NCBI RefSeq assembly: GCF_014647215.1
Contig: NZ_BMOT01000012.1
Location: 27,927 to 91,926 of the forward strand
DNA: 64,000 nucleotides
Source of the DNA: Shewanella aestuarii
GTDB taxonomy: Bacteria; Pseudomonadota; Gammaproteobacteria; Enterobacterales; Shewanellaceae
Direction of reading: 5' to 3'
Position 1 is the stretch's first letter; every line of letters starts with the position of its first letter. Both the position numbers and the translations under genes were made by a program. The notes below the pieces were generated by a model. It was not told where the DNA came from and did not search any database. It saw only the letters and a program-made list of their open reading frames with translations. Shown here in pieces: positions 22,007-34,300 of the stretch.

Positions 22007-23089
22007 ATGAGTCTTAGCCGCTTAACCATTAGCTCATTTCGTAATATTTTATCTGCTAACCTTAGTGCCGGCAGTGGCTTGAACTTGATTTATGGTCAAA
22101 ATGGCAGTGGCAAAACCAGTATTTTAGAAGCGATTTTCTTCTTGGGTATGGGGCGTTCATTTCGCAGTCATTTATCACAACGCGTTATTAATGTTGATGC
22201 AGATAATTTAATGTTATTTGCACAACTTGAAGGTGATGATGAGCAAACCAAAATTGGTTTACGACGCCATAGAAGCGGTGAGATAGAAGTCAAAATAAAT
22301 GGCGACAAAGTTAAAAAACTGTCGGTATTAGCCGAAACCCTACCCATACAAGTGATCACCCCAGAAAGCTTTTCATTACTATTTGAAGGCCCGAAAGCCA
22401 GACGGCAATTTATTGATTGGGGCGCATTTCATTCTGACCCGCAATTCTATCAAGCTTGGGTGAATACTAGACGCATTTTAAAGCAAAGAAATCAACTCCT
22501 TAGAAATCAAGCAAGCTATTCGCAAATACAGTTTTGGGATAAGGAATTGGTGCGGTATGCTGAACTGGTCACAGATATACGAAATCGCTATGTAGACTCG
22601 TTAAATGCGCTACTAAAGAGTATAATAAGTGAGTTTTTGCCTCAGGTTAATATCAATGTTTCTTTTACCCGAGGATGGGATAGTAAAACGGCGTTTTCGC
22701 AGTTACTTGAAAACCAATATCCCAGAGATTTAGCCACCGGACATACCTTAAGCGGCCCGCATAAAGCGGATTTACGTTTAAGGGTAGGTACTTTACCTGC
22801 GCAGGATGCGTTATCCCGGGGGCAATTAAAATTATTAGTCTGTGCACTGCGTATTGCACAGGGAAAGTTGCTCAAACAACAGCTAAATAAAAACAGTATT
22901 TATTTGGTCGACGATTTACCGTCAGAGTTGGATGCACAGCATAGGCAGCTATTGTTGAAACAGTTAACCGAAACCGGCGCACAAATCTTTGTCACCGCAA
23001 TCGAACCTTCAGCAATAGTCGATTCGTTAACAAGCCCTCCCGACAGGATGTTTCATGTGGAACATGGGCAAGTAACGGTTATTGAATAA
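22007..23089 (+). CDS. recF: DNA replication and repair protein RecF
   Basis: SMC-like ATPase that with RecO and RecR loads RecA at gaps. The 360-aa protein has Walker A GQNGSGKT at residues 30-37, an ABC-type signature around L-S-R-G-Q-L-K and a Walker B-like segment [11 protein letters not shown]. The last 14 codons overlap a degenerate parS-like palindrome at 23049-23064. It is followed by gyrB after 15 bp. Confidence 0.98.
   Translation: MSLSRLTISSFRNILSANLSAGSGLNLIYGQNGSGKTSILEAIFFLGMGRSFRSHLSQRVINVDADNLMLFAQLEGDDEQTKIGLRRHRSGEIEVKINGDKVKKLSVLAETLPIQVITPESFSLLFEGPKARRQFIDWGAFHSDPQFYQAWVNTRRILKQRNQLLRNQASYSQIQFWDKELVRYAELVTDIRNRYVDSLNALLKSIISEFLPQVNINVSFTRGWDSKTAFSQLLENQYPRDLATGHTLSGPHKADLRLRVGTLPAQDALSRGQLKLLVCALRIAQGKLLKQQLNKNSIYLVDDLPSELDAQHRQLLLKQLTETGAQIFVTAIEPSAIVDSLTSPPDRMFHVEHGQVTVIE
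23049..23064. other. Degenerate parS-like site in the 3' end of recF
   Basis: TGTTTCATGTGGAACA differs from the palindromic parS forms seen at 31.3-35.9 kb at one or two positions, notably T for C in the central CACGTG. It may be a weak ParB site or chance. Confidence 0.45.
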
Positions 23090-25522
<2,433 letters not shown>

Positions 25523-25540
25523 TTAGAAATTAGTTTGGAA

Positions 25541-25573
25541 AAGAGCTCTAGATTTATCTAGGGCTCTTTTTTT
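25541..25573 (+). terminator. Intrinsic terminator after gyrB
   Basis: A 13-bp stem with one mismatch around AAGAGC...GCTCTT and a very short loop is followed by an uninterrupted T run. It lies about 20 bp after the gyrB stop. Confidence 0.88.
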
Positions 25574-25643
25574 GGTTATAGGTTTACATTCATATGCCAT
25601 AGCATTAATTTATAATTATAAAATTACGAAAAGGATGTCTGTA

Positions 25644-26324
25644 ATGAAAATTAACTACCTATCAATAGCAATTGTAATCATGTTTATTTTCTTTGGTTTT
25701 CAGTTTATTGGGAAAGGAACCGAATCTGAAAAACTAAAAGTAGAAAATACACCAGCTGCTCTTCCACCTGAGTCCGTTGAAATTAAATCTAGTCAACCTG
25801 AGGGAGAACTTGTCTCCATTGATTCAAAATCAGATGAGATTAACGTTGAAAACTCAGTTGTAAATAATGAAATAAGTGCATTAAAGAAATATAAAATCGA
25901 CTCAAGTCACAATGATTTTCAAAGACTCTATAATAAGTATCTAACTGAAAAGGGAATATTTAAAGAACTTGGCACTGTATATACTTATAAGCAAGAAGGT
26001 GAAGAGTCGTATTTTATTGCGATTCCACCGGCATTATCTTTATTAATATCCGAAGACCCTGATCAATATATTGAATTAAAAGTTGAGGAGTTTAATCTAA
26101 TAGATGAAGATTATGTTGATAATTGGGGAGGAGATTTTGAAGATTTTGTTGTTAACTACCATTACTGTAAACAAAGTCGTTGTTTATTGAGAGCCCAACA
26201 TAATTCAGTAAATTCGGCTCGAGAGGCAATAAACAAATTTATTTTAAGCCATCCCGAATTAGAAGTTCAATATATGTCTATGGCTAGTGGTGACATTGTT
26301 GTCACTTATCAAAAGAAAACGTGA
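25644..26324 (+). CDS. Hypothetical membrane-anchored protein
   Basis: I do not recognise this 226-aa protein. It has a basic start and a single strong hydrophobic segment (about residues 6-25), then a low-complexity acidic, Ser/Pro/Glu-rich linker (about 28-80). A probable folded C-terminal domain follows, with one cysteine pair (Y-C-K-Q-S-R-C). The topology suggests a type II membrane protein or an uncleaved signal with a periplasmic domain. I chose the ATG at 25644 because AAGGA lies 8 nt upstream. In-frame ATGs at 25635 and 25572 are less well placed. Its DNA looks more AT-rich than the flanking core genes. Confidence 0.75.
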   Translation: MKINYLSIAIVIMFIFFGFQFIGKGTESEKLKVENTPAALPPESVEIKSSQPEGELVSIDSKSDEINVENSVVNNEISALKKYKIDSSHNDFQRLYNKYLTEKGIFKELGTVYTYKQEGEESYFIAIPPALSLLISEDPDQYIELKVEEFNLIDEDYVDNWGGDFEDFVVNYHYCKQSRCLLRAQHNSVNSAREAINKFILSHPELEVQYMSMASGDIVVTYQKKT

Positions 26325-26455
26325 AAAATTTCTAATATTAATAGAATTAAATAATGTTATTAATGATTTACCCTAATTTATTTTATGTTGTGGGGTAATT
26401 GTTCTAATGAGTAAACTAGCAGTTTATTCCCATTGTTCTACAAAGGTGGCTTGTT

Positions 26456-27517
26456 GTGGTGGTCAGTTTTTTTAAAAAGCTGTTTAATATTCGTGATACT
26501 CAGGAACAAGCCAAGTTTACCGGGGTGTCTAGTGCTGAAAAAATGACGGCGGCATTACAATTAAAGTCGGCTCAACCTAGCTCTTCATCTTGTGGAAATC
26601 AGCTTAATGATGCCGAGCAATTATCTTCAATTGATGTGTCAGCACTCTTTTATACTTTGTTATTTCCCCAACAACAGCAGCAAGATGGCATTGCTAATAA
26701 TCTTGAGCGCCAGGTTATGGCGCAAATTGAAACGGCATTAAGTTCGCCTAAAGAGATTGCTGATAATGTACTCAAGCTGCCAAGCAAAATAATGGAGTTA
26801 GATAACAAATTAGCCGATGAAGATATTGATATTAAAGACGTGCTTAAACTTATCGAGCAAGACCCACTATTAAGCATCGAAATATTGAAACTGTGCAATT
26901 CACCAGCGTTTAGGCGTTCAGATAAAGCCGTGAGTAATCTTCAGCAAGCTTTGGTGCAATTGGGGCGCGAGCAGTTAAGGCGACTTGTTACTGTTTGTCT
27001 TACCCGTGAAATGATTGATGTTAAGCCTATTTATTTTCGTCGATTTGGTGCCGAGATTTGGCGACATTCAATGCAAGTGGCATTTTTGTCAGGTGAGTTA
27101 GCCGAACAAGATAGTGATAGTGCCTTTTTGTTAGGGCTTTTACATGACGTGGGTAAGATAGCCATTTTTAAAATGCTAATTGATGCCTTTTATCAGGCAG
27201 AGCCTGGAGAGCAACCTAATTCTCTGCTTTTTAGTCAGTTAATGACCACTAAATCGCTTACGTTAAGTGCTTTATTGGCTAAATATTGGCAGATCCCCGA
27301 TTCGTTTGCCGATAACTTATCCTTATTAGCCAATGTCAATATTGCCCCCAACTCTGGTGCCGCAAAAGCGGTTTGGCGAGCCAATGTAATCAGTGAATGC
27401 TCAATGTTATTGCAGGCTAATAAGTTGTCGGAAGCTATGTTGATTAAGTTGCTTGGGCAAGTCGAAATTTCTCGGGAAGTATTTGATTCGTTACATCAAA
27501 AACTAACCGAGTTTTAA
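26456..27517 (+). CDS. HDOD domain-containing protein
   Basis: The 353-aa protein has an HDOD (metal-independent HD-related output) domain over roughly residues 95-290. It includes L-K-L-C-N-S-P-A-F-R, L-G-R-E-Q-L-R-R and L-L-G-L-L-H-D-V-G. HDOD proteins are signalling or adaptor proteins often linked to chemotaxis, c-di-GMP or type IV pili, and the specific role here is unknown. The start is GTG at 26456, with AAAGG about 9 nt upstream. It ends at a bidirectional terminator shared with convergent glyS. Confidence 0.88.
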   Translation: MVVSFFKKLFNIRDTQEQAKFTGVSSAEKMTAALQLKSAQPSSSSCGNQLNDAEQLSSIDVSALFYTLLFPQQQQQDGIANNLERQVMAQIETALSSPKEIADNVLKLPSKIMELDNKLADEDIDIKDVLKLIEQDPLLSIEILKLCNSPAFRRSDKAVSNLQQALVQLGREQLRRLVTVCLTREMIDVKPIYFRRFGAEIWRHSMQVAFLSGELAEQDSDSAFLLGLLHDVGKIAIFKMLIDAFYQAEPGEQPNSLLFSQLMTTKSLTLSALLAKYWQIPDSFADNLSLLANVNIAPNSGAAKAVWRANVISECSMLLQANKLSEAMLIKLLGQVEISREVFDSLHQKLTEF

Positions 27518-27563
27518 TGTATAGGTTAGATGGTTTAACAAACGACACTATTTTACTGACATA

Positions 27564-27588
27564 AAAAAAGCGCCTAAGGCGCTTTTTT
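27564..27588. terminator. Bidirectional terminator between the HDOD gene and glyS
   Basis: A GCGCC/GGCGC stem extended by A6/T6 pairing (11 bp in total) with a 3-nt loop has A and T runs on both sides. It lies between two convergent genes. Confidence 0.92.
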
Positions 27589-27604
27589 GTTGATGAGCGG
27601 GTGG

Positions 27605-29677
27605 TTAAGACTGCAAAACCGAGATATCTGCTACGTGCAGGAATTGCTCACGTAAGCTATTTAGTAAGGCTATGCGGTTTTGTTTTAGTGCTTCATCATC
27701 AGCCATCACCATCACATCTTCAAAGAACTGATCAACGCTTTCACGTAAATCGGCTAACAATGTCAGTGCTTGCTGGTAATTTGCGCTGGCAAATAAGGGG
27801 GCTAACTCTGGTTGAAGCTGAGTTAGCTTATCGGCCAAGGCTTTTTCTGCGGTTTCAACAAGTAAGTTTGAATTAATCGTGTCTGGCAATGTGCCTTCAA
27901 CTTTAGCTAAGATGTTTGAAACACGTTTATTAGCGGCTGCAAGTGCGGTAGAAGCTTCTAAACTACGGAAGTGAGATACCGCTTTAACTCGGCTATCAAA
28001 ATCAGCAGGACGTGTAGGGCGGCGTGCAAGTACCGCTAAAATAACATCGACCTCAATACCTTGATCTTGATACCAGCTGCGGAAGCGAGCCATAAAGAAC
28101 TCAAGTACATCATCAGCAGTGCTGTTATTACTTAGGGTTTCACCATGTAATGCTTGCGCTTTAGAGATCAAATCGACTAAATCGAGTGGTAAATTGTTTT
28201 CGACGATAATACGTAAAATACCAATCGCTGCACGACGTAAAGCAAATGGGTCAGCAGCACCTTTAGGTGCTTGGCCTATGCCAAAAATACCCACAAGGGT
28301 GTCAAACTTTTCAGCTAGGGCAACCGCACAAGATACTGCATCTGTTGGTACCGTATCACCAGAAAACTTAGGTTTATACTGCTGTTCAATCGCCACCGCA
28401 ACCGCTTCGGTTTCACCGTCAAGGCGAGCGTAGTGCATGCCCATTGTGCCTTGGGTATCGGTAAATTCCATGACCATGTTGGTCATCAAATCTGCTTTAG
28501 ACAATAAACCAGCACGGCTAGCATTCGCTTCGCTAGCATTTAATTGCGCGGCGATAAAACCTGCCATTGCTGAAATTCGTTCAACACGTTGCTTTAAAGT
28601 ACCTAATTGCTTTTGGAACACAACGGTCTCTAAGCTCGCCAAACGAGATTCCAGCGTGTGTTTTTTATCGGTATTAAAGAAAAACTCAGCATCCGCTAAA
28701 CGTGGACGAACCACTTTTTCATTTCCAGAGATAATCTGCTGAGGATCTTTAGAGACTATGTTAGATACAAAAATGAAGTTAGGTAATAATTTGCCAGCAG
28801 CATCAAAAACAGGGAAGTATTTTTGGTCGCCTTTCATGGTGTAAACTAGAGCTTCTGCGGGCACATCAAGAAATTTTTCTTCAAAATGGGCGGTTAATAC
28901 CACGGGCCATTCAACTAAAGAGGTCACTTCTTCAAGTAAGCTATCTTCTAGGTCAGCAATACCACCAATGGTGCTTGCCGCTTTTTCTGCATCGGCTTTA
29001 ATAAGTGCTTTACGTTCGTGGTAGTCAGCAATCACTTTGCCTTGTTCTTTGAGCATGCTGATATAGTTATCGGCATGATCAAGTTCAAAACTGGCAAGTC
29101 CCATAAAACGGTGACCGCGGATGGTGCGGGCAGATTTTATGCCAAGCACTTCACCGTCAATCGCTTCGCTACCTAACAACATGGTTACGGTATGAACTGG
29201 ACGAATAAATTGCGTTTTGTTGTTACCCCAACGCATTGGTTTTGGTATTGGCAGTTTGTCTAAGGCACGTTGGGTCATATCAGCGATTAGGCTGCTAGTT
29301 GCCACGCCAACAACTTTAGCTTGGTGAACTAACCATTCACCTTTGTCGGTGACTAAACGCTCTGCTTGGTCAACCGTAATCCCATTGCCACGAGCCCAGC
29401 CTTGAGCCGCTTTAGTTGGGTTGCCATCTGCGTCAAATGCAGAGCTAACAGCAGGGCCGCGTTTTTCAACTACTTTGTCAGCTTGAGATAAAGCCAGCTC
29501 AGTAAAACTAATCGCTAAACGGCGAGGCGCTGCATACCATGTTGATGCGCTAAAGGGTAAATCAGCTTTTGCTAGCTCATCACTAAAGTTAGCTAAAAAT
29601 GACTCAGCTAAATGACGTAATGCTTTTGGTGGCAGTTCTTCTGTACCAATCTCAATGAGTAAGTTTTCAAAATTCAT
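27605..29677 (-). CDS. glyS: Glycine-tRNA ligase subunit beta
   Basis: Large subunit of the alpha2beta2 glycyl-tRNA synthetase; it provides tRNA recognition. The 690 aa compare with 689 in E. coli. The N-terminal signature [12 protein letters not shown] is present, and a C-terminal anticodon-binding (DALR-like) region lies in the last 100 residues. It lies 9 bp downstream of glyQ in the same operon. Confidence 0.98.
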   Translation of the reverse strand: MNFENLLIEIGTEELPPKALRHLAESFLANFSDELAKADLPFSASTWYAAPRRLAISFTELALSQADKVVEKRGPAVSSAFDADGNPTKAAQGWARGNGITVDQAERLVTDKGEWLVHQAKVVGVATSSLIADMTQRALDKLPIPKPMRWGNNKTQFIRPVHTVTMLLGSEAIDGEVLGIKSARTIRGHRFMGLASFELDHADNYISMLKEQGKVIADYHERKALIKADAEKAASTIGGIADLEDSLLEEVTSLVEWPVVLTAHFEEKFLDVPAEALVYTMKGDQKYFPVFDAAGKLLPNFIFVSNIVSKDPQQIISGNEKVVRPRLADAEFFFNTDKKHTLESRLASLETVVFQKQLGTLKQRVERISAMAGFIAAQLNASEANASRAGLLSKADLMTNMVMEFTDTQGTMGMHYARLDGETEAVAVAIEQQYKPKFSGDTVPTDAVSCAVALAEKFDTLVGIFGIGQAPKGAADPFALRRAAIGILRIIVENNLPLDLVDLISKAQALHGETLSNNSTADDVLEFFMARFRSWYQDQGIEVDVILAVLARRPTRPADFDSRVKAVSHFRSLEASTALAAANKRVSNILAKVEGTLPDTINSNLLVETAEKALADKLTQLQPELAPLFASANYQQALTLLADLRESVDQFFEDVMVMADDEALKQNRIALLNSLREQFLHVADISVLQS

Positions 29678-29686
29678 CGGTTACCT

Positions 29687-30592
29687 CTACTTACACATAG
29701 GGAAGCCTAGCGCTTCACGTGCTTGATAATAAGATTCTGCTACACCTTTAGCCATAGTACGAACGCGTAAAATATAACGCTGGCGCTCGGTCACTGAAAT
29801 AGCATGGCGTGCATCAAGTAAGTTAAAAGCGTGCGATGCTTTCATGACTTGCTCGTAGGCAGGCAGAGGTAGTGGTTTTTCTAAACCTAATAAATGCTGG
29901 CAGGCTTTTTCGCAGTCATCAAACTGTTTGAATAACACTTCAACATTGGCGTGTTCAAAGTTATAAGTAGACTGTTCAACTTCATTTTGATGAAAAATAT
30001 CACCGTATGTCACACGACCCATAGGGCCATCGGTCCAGACTAAATCATAGACACTGTCGACTTCTTGAATATACATAGCTAGACGTTCAAGACCATAGGT
30101 GATTTCACCTGTAACAGGGCTACACTCCAATCCGCCAACCTGTTGGAAGTAAGTAAACTGAGTTACTTCCATACCGTTTAGCCAGATTTCCCAGCCTAAA
30201 CCCCATGCGCCAAGCGTAGGTGATTCCCAGTTATCTTCAACAAAACGAATATCATGCACTTGAGTATCAATACCGAGTGCTTCTAATGAGCCTAAATACA
30301 ACTCTTGGATATTGTCTGGAGATGGCTTTAACACAACCTGGAATTGATAGTAGTGTTGTAGTCGGTTCGGGTTATCACCATAACGGCCATCAGTTGGGCG
30401 GCGCGATGGTTGCACATAGGCACTGCTCATTGGCTCTGGGCCTAATGAACGTAAGAATGTTTGCGGATGAAATGTTCCCGCACCCACTTCCATGTCTAGA
30501 GGTTGAACAATTGCGCAACCTTGCTGCGCCCAGTATTCTTGTAGGGTTAGGATGAAACCCTGAAATGTCTTTACGTCGTGTTTCGTCGTCAT
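29687..30592 (-). CDS. glyQ: Glycine-tRNA ligase subunit alpha
   Basis: Catalytic class II subunit that activates glycine. The 301 aa compare with 303 in E. coli. It has the conserved start [12 protein letters not shown] and the motif 2-like [16 protein letters not shown]. It is divergent from tag. A TATAAT -10 box on the minus strand (30631-30636) adjoins an inverted repeat at 30635-30653. Confidence 0.98.
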   Translation of the reverse strand: MTTKHDVKTFQGFILTLQEYWAQQGCAIVQPLDMEVGAGTFHPQTFLRSLGPEPMSSAYVQPSRRPTDGRYGDNPNRLQHYYQFQVVLKPSPDNIQELYLGSLEALGIDTQVHDIRFVEDNWESPTLGAWGLGWEIWLNGMEVTQFTYFQQVGGLECSPVTGEITYGLERLAMYIQEVDSVYDLVWTDGPMGRVTYGDIFHQNEVEQSTYNFEHANVEVLFKQFDDCEKACQHLLGLEKPLPLPAYEQVMKASHAFNLLDARHAISVTERQRYILRVRTMAKGVAESYYQAREALGFPMCK

Positions 30593-30634
30593 GTCTACTA
30601 CTGTCAGGCTATTAATAGAAAATGGAATTGATTA

Positions 30635-30653
30635 TACCTTGTAGAACAAGGTA
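30635..30653. promoter_or_regulatory. Inverted repeat abutting the glyQ -10 box
   Basis: TACCTTGT-AGA-ACAAGGTA is a perfect 8-bp inverted repeat with a 3-nt spacer. It overlaps the minus-strand TATAAT (30631-30636) in the 112-bp gap between divergent glyQ and tag. A repressor operator or a 5'-leader hairpin are both possible. Confidence 0.45.
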
Positions 30654-30704
30654 GATGTAGGTTATTTTTTAACGTAATACTATTTTTGTTAATGGACGTG
30701 ATAC

Positions 30705-31277
30705 ATGCAAGTTATCCGATGCGGCTGGGTCAGTAATGATCCTATTTACCAGGAGTACCACGACCAAGTATGGGGGCGGCCGGTTTTTGATGCAAAAGAG
30801 TTATTTGCCAAGTTGTGTTTAGATGGCCAACAGGCGGGATTATCCTGGATTACTATTTTAAAAAAACAGCCTAATTATGAAGCTTTATTCGCAAACTTTG
30901 AGCCAAGCATTATCGCGACCTATGATGAGGCGAAAGTTGAGTCATTAATGCTTGAACCCGGTATTGTCCGCAATCGATTGAAGATTAATTCAATTATTCG
31001 TAATGCCAAAGCTTATTTGGCATTTGTAGAGCAGGGTAATGATTTTGCTGATTTTTTATGGGGATTTGTTGGTGGTAAACCAAAGGTTAACTATCCAGCT
31101 TCTTCGGCTGATGTACCAGTGCAAACTATTGAATCAGAAGCCATGTCAAAAGCGCTTAAGAAGTTGGGGTTTAACTTTGTTGGACCAACTATCTGTTATG
31201 CTTTTATGCAAGCGGTTGGTATGGTCGATGATCATAGTAACGACTGCTTTTGTGCGGCTCATAAATCGGCAGATTAG
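30705..31277 (+). CDS. tag: DNA-3-methyladenine glycosylase I
   Basis: Base-excision repair enzyme that removes 3-methyladenine. The 190-aa HhH-family protein has zinc-snap ligands at C6, H19, H177 and C181, with the same spacing as C4/H17/H175/C179 of E. coli TagA. The segment G-L-S-W-I-T-I-L-K-K is the usual substrate-pocket region. It is divergent from glyQ and convergent with the beta-propeller/amidohydrolase gene across the terminator/parS palindrome. Confidence 0.96.
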   Translation: MQVIRCGWVSNDPIYQEYHDQVWGRPVFDAKELFAKLCLDGQQAGLSWITILKKQPNYEALFANFEPSIIATYDEAKVESLMLEPGIVRNRLKINSIIRNAKAYLAFVEQGNDFADFLWGFVGGKPKVNYPASSADVPVQTIESEAMSKALKKLGFNFVGPTICYAFMQAVGMVDDHSNDCFCAAHKSAD

Positions 31278-31305
31278 TTCATAACGTGAGTTTATGTTAA
31301 CTAAC

Positions 31306-31337
31306 AAAAAGGGTGTTCCACGTGGAACACCCTTTTT
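31306..31337. terminator. Bidirectional terminator with a parS site at its centre
   Basis: The 32 bp form a perfect palindrome: each arm is AAAAAGGGTGTTCCAC or its complement. It lies between convergent tag and the amidohydrolase gene, with A5/T5 ends suited to intrinsic termination in both directions. Its central 16 bp are a perfect parS (31314-31329). Confidence 0.85.
31314..31329. other. parS: parS site (ParB-binding palindrome)
   Basis: TGTTCCACGTGGAACA is a perfect 16-bp palindrome that matches the ParB/Spo0J parS consensus used by chromosomal ParABS systems in gammaproteobacteria. A cognate ParB is encoded at 4417-5295. Confidence 0.88.
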
Positions 31338-31354
31338 CATGTTACTGTTTAGTG

Positions 31355-34300
31355 TTATTTCTTTTCAAAGAAAAACGGTTTACGCCGTTGTTTGTCACCA
31401 TTTAATTCATTCATGGTTTCAGCATTAAACAGCTTGCCGTTTATCATAGTATAAGTCACTTTGTCGGTGGTACGGATATCTGCTAATGGGTCACCGTCGA
31501 TAACGATTAAGTCTGCTAACTTACCAGGTTTAATCGACCCTAATTGATGGTCCATTCCGAAGGTTGTTGCTGGATTAATTGTGGCCGTTTTTAGCACTTC
31601 CATGTTACTCATGCCGCCCTGTGCAAACATCCACATCTCCCAGTGTGCAGCTAATCCTTCACGTTGACCATGTGCACCAATGTTAGCTTTAACGCCAACA
31701 TTGTTCAGTTCATTTGCGACACGTGCCACATTGAAATGATTATAGTGTGCATCGGGTGCCGTTGTGCGGCGCATCGAGCGAGCATCTAAAATATCTGATG
31801 GTACATACATGCTTAGGCGTGGGTGAGCCCAAACATCAGTTTTGTCATACCAGTAATGCTCACCAGAAATACCACCATATGCCACAACCAAAGTTGGGGT
31901 ATAAGAAACTTTGGTTTGCTGCCAAAATTGTTTGATATCACTGTAGATAGAGGCAACAGGCAACGAATGTTCAACGGTTGTATGGCCATCGGCAATCATA
32001 GATAAGTTATGTTGCAATAAGCTACCGCCTTCCGGTACTACCATCATTTCCAATTCACGAGCTGCTTGAATGACTTGTTGACGTTGATTTCGACGTGGCT
32101 GATTGTAACTTTTAACACTGAATGCCCCGACTTTTTTCAAGCGTTCTAAATGAAATTTAGCATCATCAAGTGAGTCTACATGGGAGGTATAACCTGGCAG
32201 GTTTGCACCATATAAAATTGTGCCGGTAGAGAAGATCCTTGGCCCAACGATATTGCCGGCTTTTTGCTGCTCTGATGCGGCAAAAATCTCAGTGGTATCA
32301 TTTGATGGGTCGTGGATTGAAGTGACACCTAACGATAGGCCGGAATAAAGTGCCCAGTTTTGTTGTGGAATGATTTCATCATCAGCTTGACCACCATGAG
32401 CATGGGCGTCGAATAAACCAGGCATAATTGATTTGCCTTTAATGTCGATAACTTCTGCACCAGATGGGATCTGTGTTGTTGCATCACCAACACTGACAAT
32501 CTTGTTGTCTTTGACAATCACAACACCATTTTCAATGACTTGATCATTTTCAAGGGTGATCACTTTACCGCCAACAAATGCGACTGTTCCACGTGGAACA
32601 TCGGTATTTTCTTTAAAGCCGATTGAAGTGATTTTAGGCTCAATTTTGGCTTCAGACTTAGCGTAGGTGGTATCGACTTTGGCTTGGTATAAATCAGGGC
32701 CAAGGGTCCAATATAATTGATTGCTGTCATTGTTCCAGCTAATGCTTTCACCTGCACGGGCACTCAGCTGTGTCACAGGTAAGTTATTCGCTTTTGGACC
32801 AATATTAATAGTTTCACCGTGCTTAGCAAAAGGGGTCACATACACGCGGAAACGTTCAGCAAAAGCCAAATGCTCGCCATCAGGAGAAACGCGGAACTCA
32901 GTAGCGTGATCGCTGGTGTAATGGGTGCGTTTTTCAAACCCATTTAAACCAATAGAGGCTAGTTCTGGTTTGTCACCATAGTCCATGAAGAACACGCGAT
33001 CATTATCGGCACCAAATTGAGGTTGATGGCCACTGGCTGATATCTTGGTATTTTTCTTACCCTTAATATCCACTTGGTATAAACCAGGTTCCTGTGACCA
33101 AGTGCGAGGCGTCATATATCCGCCTTTAGCTTTGCGATAAACAATGGTTTCGCCATCTGGCGAGAAGGTGGCTTCAACGTATTTACCAGGCTCATTGGTT
33201 AATACTTTTGCTTTACCTCCTCGCGCACTCACAACACTGACTGTGCCTTGTGCTTGATCATTCCAGGTGGTAAACACTATGTCTTTACCATCACGTGACC
33301 ATTGCGGAAACAGTTCATTAATGTCGTCATCTAGTCGGGTTAAACGTTGTTGCTTACCACCGTTAATGTCACGTACCCATAACTTACCTAATGCTTCAAA
33401 TACCACTTTCTCACCATTGGGTGATACTTGAGCCATACGTAACATTTTGACGTCAAACTTATCTTGGTCAAGGTTTTGGGTGAATCGTACTGACGGTTGT
33501 ACGTCTAACTGAGTTTTGACTGAAAAGGGAATATCACTCAGTGTCTGCTTTGCGACATTGAGTTTATTGATTTTACCGTTAGCCCAAAATACAATTTCTT
33601 TATTATCTTGTGTCCACGACATAGTTGGGTAAACACCATGGATAGCCCAAGTTTCCTGCATATCACGGTCTAATTTGTCATATAACTTGGTAGTTTCACC
33701 TGATTTTAAATCCAGAAGATATAAAGTCGATTGGAAACCATCGCGTTTGATGTAGGCTAGTTTTTCTCCGTCAGGGCTCGGTGTTGGACGAATCGCACCA
33801 CCTGTACCTTCAATTAACACTTCAATATCACCAGTTTGGGTATCGTAGCGTTTGATCTTATATATTCCTTTTACTGAATCTTTTGAGTAATGGAATGTTT
33901 TACCTGGCGTTGCGTCCTGGCTGAAATAGATATAGCGACCATCTGGCGAATAGGCAGGTTCGCCCAAGTCTTTTTCTTCATTAGGACGCTCAGTTAACTT
34001 AACACCTTCACCGCCTGCAACGTGATACATCCATACTTCGCCGGCACCTAAACTACGGCTTGCAGTGAAGTGTTTACGCGCCACTAAATACTGTGAATCA
34101 GGGCTCCACGCAGGGCTATTCAACAGGCGGAAGGTTTCTTTTGTCACAGGGTGCGGATTAGTGCCATCGGCATTCATCACCCATATATTGTCGCCGCCAT
34201 CTTCATCAGAGGTAAAGGCAATGTATTTTCCATCTGGGCTATATACAGGCTGCATTTGCCATGCAATACCACTTGATATGGCTTTGGCTTCACCACCCGT

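Noticed and set aside
26680..26700. CAA/CAG-rich stretch in the HDOD gene
   Set aside because: Short glutamine codon run in an unstructured part of the coding sequence; not an expandable repeat of note.
29706..29725. TTCACGTGC near the glyQ end
   Set aside because: Contains CACGTG but lacks the flanking GTTY/RAAC arms of parS.
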